Source: Isotricha intestinalis
Taxonomy: Eukaryota > Ciliophora > Litostomatea > Vestibuliferida > Isotrichidae
Length of the DNA stretch: 22,487 nucleotides
Direction of reading: 5' to 3'
Assembly: GCA_023807065.1 (NCBI GenBank)
Contig: JAJJLU010003963.1
Location: 1-22,487 of the forward strand
Shown: one piece after another, positions 8,801-15,516 of the stretch
Numbering within the stretch: position 1 is the first letter of the stretch
Layout of the letters: every line of letters starts with the position of its first letter
Made by a program: the position numbers and the translations under genes
Notes under the pieces: generated by a model
Databases searched by the model: none
Told to the model about the DNA's origin: nothing
What the model saw: the letters and a program-made list of their open reading frames with translations, nothing else

Positions 8801-9640
8801 AATTCAAAAGTTTTTTATAATGACGGAATATTGAATACAAAAGAAATCGATAATTTAAATAATAATTCAGATGTAAATAAATATTTTATAATAAAATCAG
8901 ATAATTTTATATTAAGATATTTTGCTTCAGGATTATCATTTATTTTTATATTTGTTTTTATATTTATGATTAATTACAAATTAATTAGTTTAGCAGACCA
9001 AGAAAATTATTTTAGAGGACATATAAATTTTGAAATGGTAGGTTTAACATTAATGGATGTATTATCTAAAGTAGCATATATGCAATTTCAAGGAAATAAA
9101 TTACAACCAGAAACTTTAGAAGATTACTTTAATAATACTTTTGATTTTCATTCAGAAAAATTAATAACTAGAATATATGATTATAATTCTTTTTTTATTA
9201 AATTTTATCAATTTTATACTGGAAGAGTAGTTGGAACAGATCCTTATTTTTTTGATTTATATAAAAAAGCAGTTTTATATAAAATTCCAGATCAACATGG
9301 AAGAAAAATTGAAAGAATGGAACAAATGGCTTCAATTCATTTAATTGAATTATTAACTTCAACAATTAATAATGGACCCATTGAAATTTATTATAATAAT
9401 TCTAATTATTATTATACTTTAGATATGGTTAATAAAACTAACATTCATCCTTTAGATTATTATTATTCTGCTTCTGGTTTTGTAGGTTTTTTAATTAATT
9501 TTTTAGCTAGTTATAAATATTATAATAATGAAATAACTAATTATTATGGAACTTTTGCTTTAGATAAAAATATAGTTCTCAAAGAGGAATTACTACTTCT
9601 ATTATTATTGTTATTGGAGTTTTTTTTGTTTATAGTCTAA
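5879..9640 (+). CDS. TmcB-like multi-membrane PAS-domain protein, N-terminal part (frame broken at its 3' end)
   Basis: This is the first part of a large membrane signalling protein. Residues 1-310 contain about eight hydrophobic helices. A short Cys cluster (CKDKRCFFC, ~365-373) opens a ~260-residue helical region like the TPR-like region of TmcB family proteins. A PAS-like segment follows at ~640-715 (LRYTTNDFKALEIKHLF ... FLRNGKDIIH ... KYVITFDVEG). Next come a poly-Lys tract (~728-743) and a second PAS-like segment from ~749 (CGTCLLFANNNGKIVSL). A membrane helix sits at ~1010-1035, followed by a domain that should lie across the membrane. The frame then runs into an artificial-looking poly-Leu tail (LLLLLLLLLEFFLFIV) and stops at 9640. 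The expected next helix is encoded in another frame, continuing in the following entry, so this is one gene split by a frameshift. No cyclase domain is visible. Confidence 0.8.
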   Translation: MDEKIKEKNVFFMLIAKNIPKNKVFYGIIITLKFLPLFIITHDWNISYKKGISYWVRKFTLCEIFNNSKVYYLYFSLIIILTIFLIFVFLIFHFYTLIVKKKFLGKIYSLCIFYIFYAFNHYIYSLLVELIINNKRKEINNLLYLIILIICGCLIIGIIFFNIHFCTIVINLPLFIHNNTFIINPLNEIDYSIAFLSIIQGLIQLEFHLKFKYMMIIKLIIRGLYVIYYIKDFCNFNKYYIRFHLEFIKKFILSLCFISCLMEICFYYDFKNNLTILQKDIGMIILKLIVEVNFAFLFTFIYFHIDSKNMIKKVSTFHSKNLKNFDYNMVNFFNLLYFGDRKDLLKKILIQLNLNIQKLVHKPLCKDKRCFFCYKYSFFEFNFEMQIYLDKKNKKDILNLQKDFPLLYQYLFNEISILYDSFQVSERKKMVRNLFIVITFYMLFENNFVKCLYLIEKTNSIDKESRNSLYCHQIEFLISTILSFYKDKENKTLNLLSSNNENISKILHAELLIKKALNIIKEIMLNFNNEYINFKVYSKMIVHFIKENNNLVYKINNLFEGSKCNIPYSQDNVFTYFKYVYGDIPKILSQTLDNFFSLQSSSFIEISMENTYLLLFKVKFLIKDIFLQIKYASPELISKLRYTTNDFKALEIKHLFAKTFYKSYKFTITDFLRNGKDIIHIENFCLLDRDKYVITFDVEGISLYTTLGMVLFLKLKPAKVQLLIKEKKLKKKKKKKKKKNKKNDFNDLCGTCLLFANNNGKIVSLSRNFEEFFHLENKVIKENRINVKDIFEIEKLEKNGILKRQLLNVYDNIIEIFNEKIGLIGEDSFSKSIIDIKEVKENLYLSGANIKIKIFYEKRGMKRENNQTKYYYLFLLDISAKGNSKQLLTTTMIDTSVLGSLISKSHESNNLLLNDSSNKIIDKLNIQTSLNQKILYSNKLSYFILKKFFKTNVISKKENKKEDIFLVDEENQKRNSKVFYNDGILNTKEIDNLNNNSDVNKYFIIKSDNFILRYFASGLSFIFIFVFIFMINYKLISLADQENYFRGHINFEMVGLTLMDVLSKVAYMQFQGNKLQPETLEDYFNNTFDFHSEKLITRIYDYNSFFIKFYQFYTGRVVGTDPYFFDLYKKAVLYKIPDQHGRKIERMEQMASIHLIELLTSTINNGPIEIYYNNSNYYYTLDMVNKTNIHPLDYYYSASGFVGFLINFLASYKYYNNEITNYYGTFALDKNIVLKEELLLLLLLLLEFFLFIV
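8065..8106 (+). repeat. Poly(A) tract inside the TmcB-like coding sequence
   Basis: Runs of 12, 20 and 8 consecutive A, broken only by one G (8077) and one T (8098), encode a poly-Lys linker between two PAS-like segments. The reading frame is intact on both sides, since PAS-like sequence resumes directly after it. Such runs are prone to sequencing slippage and to ribosome sliding. Confidence 0.9.
9568..9600 (+). other. Frameshift joining the two parts of the TmcB-like gene
   Basis: Upstream coding is in the frame of 5879 and downstream coding is one base back, in the frame of 9925. The downstream frame is open from 9568, just after a TAA at 9565-9567. Both frames overlap up to the stop at 9638-9640. 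One missing A in the CTCAAAGAGG stretch (9578-9587) would give a smooth reading ending in Lys-Arg-Gly-Ile-Thr-Thr-Ser followed by a proper membrane helix. No slippery heptamer and no GT..AG intron of a suitable length are apparent. An assembly or sequencing indel, or a recent inactivating mutation, is likeliest. Confidence 0.75.
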
Positions 9641-11265
9641 TTTGCTTTTTTATCTTTTATTTTCAAACACAAAAATTATTCGCTAGGTATTTTATTTGTT
9701 TTACTCAATTAAGATATTTTAATAATTATATATACAAAAAAACTGTTTTATTATATGATTTTATTGAAAATAATCAAGGTATCAATAAATTTAAAAGTAT
9801 TTTAAATAAATTAGAATTTGAAAATGATTTTGAACAAATATTAATTATCAAACATATAATATCTGGAAAAGTTGAATCTTTTAATCAAATAAAAGTAAAA
9901 TCTTTAATATTTAAATATAAAACAATGATTCATGATAATAATAATCAAAATGAAACAACTATAATAAATAGAAATGAATCATTAATTTCAAGTATAATTA
10001 AAGGCTCTTCTACTTATAAAAGTTTAAATAATACTAATATATCTAAAAATCAAATTTTAATTCCATCATATATTCCAAAAGCAATTAATCAAATACATCA
10101 TATTGAACCAAAAAAAAAAAATAGTGAAAATCTAATTACAAATTTCAATTCAAGAAAAAAAGGAAAATCAAATTTAATAACTAAAAATTTAGGAAATAAT
10201 ATAACAACAAGAACAAATATAACTTCATCAACTTTTACATCAAGTGTAAATTTAATGAATAATAACACAAATATGGGAAATAAAGATTTAAAACAAAATT
10301 CAATTTCTTTAATAGGAAATAGATTATTATCAAAACCTTTATTATACATAGAATTATTTTTAACATTAATATTATTAGGAATTCTACTAATAATAATATC
10401 AATAATATATTATAAATATTCTTTTCATTTAGTAGATTCCTTTATAATAATAATGTCAACTTTTAGAAGTTTATTTGCAGAAATAAAATTTCCAAATGAA
10501 ATGTTATTAGATTTATTAATGTCAATATTAAGAAATGAAGAATTTAAAACTTTGTATGAAAGTACTCCTTATTCTGAAATATGTGGCTCTTTAAAATATC
10601 AATATGATGAAAAAGTTATTATACACGAAATGTTTGTTGAATTAAGTTATTGTTGGCCTGAATTTAAACCAACTGTTGATACTTTAATTTTAGGCATTGC
10701 CGATAAAAAAATGGCAAATTTAATAAATTTTCAATTTGAAACAGAGGGAAAATTCTTTTGTGAAAATTATGCTAAATTTCTTATGAAAAATAAAGATAAT
10801 AAAAGATTAAATGATATTAAATTATTAGAAGATATTACTTATGAATCTATTTTAAATGAATGTAATCATATTGGTCATGGATTAAATAATGAAGGATTTC
10901 AAACTGTTCTTTTAAGTGTGTATAATACTTTAAATACATTATACGATCAATTTAAAGATAATAAAAATAGAAGTGAAAAATATAATTATGATTTATTAAA
11001 TGATGATAATCTTGTTATGATGCAATTAGAAGCTTATTATGTTTTTTCTAAAATGAATCTTTGTTATTATTTAATTATGAATATTGATATGGAAAATGCT
11101 CATAAATCTGCATTAAGAGATGAAACTTTTTTTTTAACTTTACAAATTATTTTAATTATAATTATAACATTTATTTATCTTTATAATGTCATCAAATATT
11201 CAACAGAAATAGCAGATGTAATATTTTTTAATAAGTGTATTTTACATATGATTTTATTTAAATGA
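9568..11265 (+). CDS. TmcB-like multi-membrane PAS-domain protein, C-terminal part
   Basis: This continues the gene at 5879 after the frameshift; there is no start codon near 9568, and the first Met is at 9925. In order: a membrane helix (IIIVIGVFFVYSLICFF, ~9601-9655); a cytosolic ~220-residue loop whose second half is Asn/Ser/Thr-rich and disordered; a membrane helix (LFLTLILLGILLIIISIIYY, ~10350-10415); an exposed ~220-residue domain with several Cys (EICGS, YCWPEF, FFCENY, NECNHIG); and a last helix (LQIILIIIITFIYLY, ~11140-11185). This is the paired-helix arrangement expected downstream of PAS in TmcB-like proteins. The end (ILHMILFK, then TGA) looks short and unusual for this window, where TAA dominates, so the extreme C-terminus may also be damaged. 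Rejoined, the gene encodes about 1,795 residues. Confidence 0.75.
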   Translation, partial: KYSSQRGITTSIIIVIGVFFVYSLICFFIFYFQTQKLFARYFICFTQLRYFNNYIYKKTVLLYDFIENNQGINKFKSILNKLEFENDFEQILIIKHIISGKVESFNQIKVKSLIFKYKTMIHDNNNQNETTIINRNESLISSIIKGSSTYKSLNNTNISKNQILIPSYIPKAINQIHHIEPKKKNSENLITNFNSRKKGKSNLITKNLGNNITTRTNITSSTFTSSVNLMNNNTNMGNKDLKQNSISLIGNRLLSKPLLYIELFLTLILLGILLIIISIIYYKYSFHLVDSFIIIMSTFRSLFAEIKFPNEMLLDLLMSILRNEEFKTLYESTPYSEICGSLKYQYDEKVIIHEMFVELSYCWPEFKPTVDTLILGIADKKMANLINFQFETEGKFFCENYAKFLMKNKDNKRLNDIKLLEDITYESILNECNHIGHGLNNEGFQTVLLSVYNTLNTLYDQFKDNKNRSEKYNYDLLNDDNLVMMQLEAYYVFSKMNLCYYLIMNIDMENAHKSALRDETFFLTLQIILIIIITFIYLYNVIKYSTEIADVIFFNKCILHMILFK

Positions 11266-11570
11266 GAATTATGATATAGTCTTTTCTGATTAATATCAAT
11301 TGCTAATAATAATAAGAGTTTTTATGATAAGTAATATAAATTAATTTTATTTATCAATTTTTTCTTATAATAATATATATATATATTTATTTTGGAAATA
11401 ATAATATATATTATTTTTTAATTTTAGAACTTATTTGAATAAATCTTTTAAATTTCAAAATTGATTATTTTCTTAATAATATTTCAAATTTATATTTTTT
11501 TATTTTTTATAAATTATTATTTTCTCTTTTCTAAAATATATTTTAATGTTTAAATATTATTTTTTTAATT
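11266..11570. other. Convergent intergenic region with a short AT microsatellite
   Basis: This is 305 bp between the converging TmcB-like (+) and TBC (-) genes. It holds a short (AT)n run at about 11370-11386 and otherwise unstructured AT-rich DNA. It must contain both 3' ends. No gene is seen. Confidence 0.6.
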
Positions 11571-12791
11571 TTATATTTTCATATATACAATAGAAATAAT
11601 TAAAAATAATAAAGATAAAATTATTATAAGTTGCTTTTTTGAAGATTTTTTCATATTAGGAGGAAGGACTGAAATATCATTAAATATAATATTTATTAAA
11701 GGTTTAATAAAATTTTTATCAGAATCATTTTTACATTTATTTGTAATATCAAATATAATTTGATTAAAAGAAGAATATTGATTAATCGATTCAGTTTGCT
11801 CAATTATTTTTTCATATTCAATTTCTCCTAATTTTAATTTTTGAAAATGTAATAAAATTTGTTCCATAAAAAAAAATTCTTCTTCTTCATTTAAAGTAAA
11901 ATTTTTTTTTAATTCATTAAATTCATTAACAATAATATTAGCACTGAAAAAATAAACAGAACTAATATTACATGTAATTAAATAATCAATAACTCTCATT
12001 TGATTAAATAAATTTTTATTATCATGAGATAAATAAGTTAATAACCAAGAGAGGGAATAATATGGTTTAGTTTTAGTTATTTTATTTAAAGCTTCCATTG
12101 TAGATTTATTTATTTTATTACAACATTCATTTAATATATCAAGTAATAATTCAAAATTAATTACTGATTTTTGAGAACAAATATATTCTAAAAAAATTTT
12201 AGTAAATTTATTCATATAAATTATTCCTTCATCCATTCCAAAAATAATATAAAAATAAAGACAAATTTCTTGATAACCTTGATAATAATTATAATTAATA
12301 TAATTACTTAAAGCTTTTTTCGTAAATATTTTTAATTGATTTATTATATATTCAATACAATTATCTTTTGAATTAAATTCTCTTTTAAAATTTTCATCTA
12401 TATTTATAATTTGATATAAAACTGAACGATTACAATCGTTTGATATTATTTGATCAAAAGATTTTATTCCTTCAAAATCTTCTATTAATTCAGGAACTTT
12501 ATAATTTATTTTTTTACAAAGAGTATCTAAAATATATTTATATATTTGTTTTCTATTTTCTAATGTTATAAATCCTCCTTTTGTTAATGATAGTTTATGA
12601 AATTTTGATAAAAAAGTTTCTTTTTCTTTTTCAAAAATTTCTATTTGATTATGATTATTTATTCTTTTAAAAATTTCTTTTATTTCTTTATCTTTATCTT
12701 GATAAAAAGAAGAATAATGTTTCCAAATATATTCTTCTTCTAATTTTTTAATTTTAGAATTAAATGATTCATATAAATTATCATTTATCAT
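11571..12791 (-). CDS. TBC-domain Rab GTPase-activating protein, TBC1D20/Gyp8-like, tail-anchored
   Basis: A 406-residue protein with a TBC domain at ~65-330. The arginine-finger motif IxxDxxR is present as ISNDCNR (I116, D119, R122). The glutamine-finger YxQG is present as NYYQGYQE (Q171). Both catalytic residues are kept, so it should speed GTP hydrolysis on a Rab. Further family matches are SWLLTYLSHD and the helix FFSANIIV. The last ~22 residues (QLIIILSLLFLIISIVYMKI) form a single hydrophobic helix ending just before the stop. This C-terminal membrane anchor and the NYYQG...E context are features of TBC1D20 and yeast Gyp8, ER/Golgi GAPs for Rab1/Ypt1. The ER location and Rab1 target are inferred from that family. 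It is read away from the zinc-finger gene, sharing a 157-bp spacer. Stop TAA. Confidence 0.88.
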   Translation of the reverse strand: MINDNLYESFNSKIKKLEEEYIWKHYSSFYQDKDKEIKEIFKRINNHNQIEIFEKEKETFLSKFHKLSLTKGGFITLENRKQIYKYILDTLCKKINYKVPELIEDFEGIKSFDQIISNDCNRSVLYQIINIDENFKREFNSKDNCIEYIINQLKIFTKKALSNYINYNYYQGYQEICLYFYIIFGMDEGIIYMNKFTKIFLEYICSQKSVINFELLLDILNECCNKINKSTMEALNKITKTKPYYSLSWLLTYLSHDNKNLFNQMRVIDYLITCNISSVYFFSANIIVNEFNELKKNFTLNEEEEFFFMEQILLHFQKLKLGEIEYEKIIEQTESINQYSSFNQIIFDITNKCKNDSDKNFIKPLINIIFNDISVLPPNMKKSSKKQLIIILSLLFLIISIVYMKI

Positions 12792-12948
12792 TTTTTTATT
12801 TAAAAAAAAAATAAATAAAAAAATAATTTTTTAATGTCTATTTTAAAAATAAAATTTAAAAAGAATAATAAGTTTAAAAAATGTTTTTTAATGTTTTACA
12901 ATATTTTATTTCATTTAAAAAATATTCAAAAAATAAATAAATAAATAA
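12792..12948. promoter_or_regulatory. Compact bidirectional promoter region
   Basis: Only 157 bp separate the ATG of the minus-strand TBC gene (12791) from the ATG of the plus-strand zinc-finger gene (12949), so both promoters must lie here or in the flanking coding ends. The left half has G and almost no C; the right half has C and no G. Each gene thus has a C-over-G leader on its own coding strand. AAAT repeats precede the plus-strand ATG. No specific motif can be assigned. Confidence 0.6.
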
Positions 12949-13674
12949 ATGGATAAAAAATCAAAAAAAAATTTCAAATGTGATAAATGTGAAAAAATTT
13001 TTCAAACTCCAACTCAATTGAGAGTACATATTAATACACAACATGAAGAAAAACTGTTTAAAAGAGGAAGACCTAAAAAATATCCTTATTATTTTAGTTC
13101 AGAAAAAGAAATTGAATTTATTCAATTTTTTTTAGATGAAAAAAGAAAAAAAGACTCAAATATATTTTTTTCAAAAAAAGAAATAAGTGATATTATTTTT
13201 AAAACAATAAAATCTTTATATATATCTCAAGAAAAAAGTCAATATAAAATAAAAATATTAGAAAAAAATTTTAGCAATAATTTAGTTTTAAATTGTATTT
13301 ATCAAAAAGAATTAACAAATCCTTTAAATAAAAGAACAGTAGATGAAGTATTATATGAATTTTTTTTATATTCTGAAAATTATGTAAATAAAAAAGAAAT
13401 ATCATTAATATTTAAATTTCTAATTTTTTTCCAAGATTTTTTAAACTTTAAATTTTCTAAAAGATGTATTAATGATTATACTTCTTTAAATTTACCTAAA
13501 GAAATTCCATTATATATAGAAGAATTTATAGTTGATTATTTAAGTTTTTTCCCAGAAATGAATTTAGAAGAAAAAGAAGAAATTTCTGCTTTAGCAGAAT
13601 ATTTTGCTAATTGGTTAACTAGAAATGAATATTCTCATTATATACTAATAAATAGTAATAAATTTGATAATTAA
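12949..13674 (+). CDS. C2H2 zinc-finger protein with an AT-hook-like motif
   Basis: A 241-residue protein. One classical C2H2 finger lies at residues 9-34: C11, C14, H27, H32 (C-x2-C-x12-H-x4-H), with the usual F18 and L24. Directly after it comes KRGRPKK (38-44), the core of an AT-hook, which binds the minor groove of AT-rich DNA. The other ~195 residues are a helical, Lys/Phe-rich domain I do not recognise (for example EVLYEFFLYSENYVNKKEI and EISALAEYFANWL). A nuclear DNA- or chromatin-binding role is likely, but the target is unknown. ATG is the first in frame, preceded by (AAAT) repeats; stop TAA. The RING/TRAF gene follows after 186 bp in the same direction. Confidence 0.8.
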   Translation: MDKKSKKNFKCDKCEKIFQTPTQLRVHINTQHEEKLFKRGRPKKYPYYFSSEKEIEFIQFFLDEKRKKDSNIFFSKKEISDIIFKTIKSLYISQEKSQYKIKILEKNFSNNLVLNCIYQKELTNPLNKRTVDEVLYEFFLYSENYVNKKEISLIFKFLIFFQDFLNFKFSKRCINDYTSLNLPKEIPLYIEEFIVDYLSFFPEMNLEEKEEISALAEYFANWLTRNEYSHYILINSNKFDN

Positions 13675-13860
13675 TTTTATTTCTTTTTTATTGTTTAATA
13701 TAGGAAAAAAATTTTTCCAATAATTAAATCAAAAAAAAAAAACATATATATAAATATTTAATTCAAATCAATTCAAATTATATTTCATAATTAATAATTA
13801 AAAATTGATTTATTTCAAACAAATTTAAAAAAATAAAAAATAAAAGAAAAAAAAAATTGA

Positions 13861-14652
13861 ATGGAAAAGTATTTTAAATGTAATTCCTGTCATCAATTAA
13901 TAGAAGAAATATTTGAAAGTGAATGTTGTGGAAAATTATTTTGTTCAAATTGTATAGGAATATTAGTAAATAAGCCATGTCCTCTTTGTTCAAATAAAAA
14001 AATGATATTTGGAAAAAATCATTTTGCTCAAAGATTACTTAAATCTATTAAAGTAACATGTAAATTTGGTTGTGGAAAAAAATTTTTATATGAAGAAATG
14101 AGATATCATCTTTTAATTTGTGAAAATAAAGAATATTTTTGTTCTTTTGATAATTGTATTTTCAAAGGAAAAAAAAAAGAAATATTAAATCATTTAATAA
14201 AAGAACATCAAATCTATATGTTATCATTAATGGAATATTATAATAGTTTTAATAATATAATAAATAAAATTTCAAAAGGAAAAAATAAAAAATCTGCAAG
14301 TGATGAAAAAGAAGATGAAACATTAGTTGATTTTGTAAGTAGTGAAATATTAGATGAATTTCCTTTAGTTAGATTTGAACAATATTTTGATAATTCTCAT
14401 GATGATGATTTAATTATTAATCAACCTATTATTAACTTTAATAATAGATTTAATAATGTTAGAAGAAATATTAATGACAATGATAGAGGAAATAATAATA
14501 GAAATGGAAATAATAATTATGAAAATGCTTTTTTAGATGATTTACCTTTTTTTGGTTTTAATAATAATAACAATCATCATCATAATAATAATGAACATTA
14601 TAATAGATATGATGATTCTTTGTTGGATGTTACCAGAAGTGATTATGGTTAA
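13861..14652 (+). CDS. RING plus TRAF-type zinc-finger protein, probable E3 ubiquitin ligase
   Basis: A 263-residue protein. A RING-like domain spans ~5-45: C7, C10, the pair C22/C23 with G24, C28, C31, C40 and C43. The position that is usually His in C3HC4 RINGs is not His here (ECCGKLFCSNC), as in many TRAF-type protist proteins. TRAF-type zinc knuckles follow: C67, C71, H83, C87, then C94, C99, H111, H116. The rest is acidic and then Asn/His-rich (14400-14620), without a MATH domain. By family analogy it would bind E2 enzymes through the RING and partners through the TRAF fingers, in the cytosol. The substrate is unknown. Stop TAA. Confidence 0.82.
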   Translation: MEKYFKCNSCHQLIEEIFESECCGKLFCSNCIGILVNKPCPLCSNKKMIFGKNHFAQRLLKSIKVTCKFGCGKKFLYEEMRYHLLICENKEYFCSFDNCIFKGKKKEILNHLIKEHQIYMLSLMEYYNSFNNIINKISKGKNKKSASDEKEDETLVDFVSSEILDEFPLVRFEQYFDNSHDDDLIINQPIINFNNRFNNVRRNINDNDRGNNNRNGNNNYENAFLDDLPFFGFNNNNNHHHNNNEHYNRYDDSLLDVTRSDYG

Positions 14653-15240
14653 AATATTTTTTATAATTAAAAAAAAGAATAAGCATAATTTTTAGATGAC
14701 TTTTTATTTTTTAATTATGAACAATCGAACTTTAATGTTTCCTTTTAATTTAATATTAACATATATTATTTTGATTCATTTATTAATTTAATTATATTTA
14801 TATGAATTAATTGATAAATAAATGTTTGGTTATGTTAAAAAAATTAATTTATTTTATAAAGATTAATATATCTTTTTGAAAAATTGAAAGAATCTATTTG
14901 TTATATTATAATTTATTATCAAAGTAAAAGTATTAATTTTACTTTATCTTGAAATTTCTTTTGTTTTTTCAAATATAAATTTATTGAAATTATCATTTAA
15001 CCTAAAATTCGACAAAATTTTTAACTAATTTTCTGGTGGTATATGATAAAAATCGAATAATAATACTAATTGTAATATTATAAATAATGAAATATTAAAT
15101 TATTCTAAAATATCTTCTAATTGTATTTTATTCTATATATTTTTAATGGCTAAGATTATTTTTTTTTATTTTTTATTTTATAATTTCTTTTTACATCAAC
15201 AAAATAAAATTAAAATAACATTTAATAATTAAAAAAAAAT

Positions 15241-15480
15241 TAATTCCTAAAAAAAAATAAATTAAATTATTAATTAATTGATCCAAAAAAAACCAGAAAA
15301 CCAAAAACCATTAATTAAACAAGCCATCAAAAAAAATACTCAAAACTTCAAAAATTCATTTCCAAAATAAACCAAAATTTAAAAAAATCCTATAAATCCT
15401 CTTTAAAAATATTAATTCGAAAAAATTCCAAAATCATTTTTATTTCTAGAATCAAAAATAAAATTCTATCATAAATAAAT
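15241..15480 (+). promoter_or_regulatory. C-rich, G-poor leader/promoter region of the aspartyl-tRNA synthetase gene
   Basis: By my count there are 36 C and only 5 G in 240 bases, with no G at all from 15324 to 15418. CC dinucleotides in A-runs recur (CCAAAA, ACCA). This looks like an unstructured 5' leader or promoter of a well-expressed gene; the transcription start is unknown. Confidence 0.55.
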
Positions 15481-15485
15481 AAATA

Positions 15486-15512
15486 ATGTCTAAAAAAAGG
15501 AAAAGCATTTAA
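15486..15512 (+). promoter_or_regulatory. Eight-codon upstream ORF (MSKKRKSI) before the synthetase
   Basis: ATG at 15486 opens MSKKRKSI and a TAA at 15510-15512. Four A bases then precede the synthetase ATG at 15517. The upstream frame differs from the main frame, so it is not an N-terminal extension. If transcribed, it would force leaky scanning or termination-reinitiation over four bases and could tune synthetase output. Confidence 0.5.
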
Positions 15513-15516
15513 AAAA

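Larger units (their letters stand above)
14653..15516. other. Long intergenic region before the aspartyl-tRNA synthetase gene
   Basis: This is 864 bp without an intact gene or a visible tRNA. The stretch 14881-15157 read on the minus strand is a coding-like frame interrupted only by TAA/TAG (see findings). From 15241 to 15480 the plus strand is rich in A and C and almost free of G. The region ends with an 8-codon upstream ORF just before the synthetase ATG. Confidence 0.6.

Noticed and set aside
9560..9650. Tiny intron or programmed frameshift at the TmcB-like break
   Set aside because: No GT..AG pair of a length restoring the frame and no X-XXY-YYZ slippery site were seen; a single missing A explains the break more simply.
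11263..11340. TGA read as Trp, extending the TmcB-like C-terminus by about 24 codons
   Set aside because: Trp is encoded by TGG throughout, and the extension would need three TGA codons read through and has no domain-like sequence.
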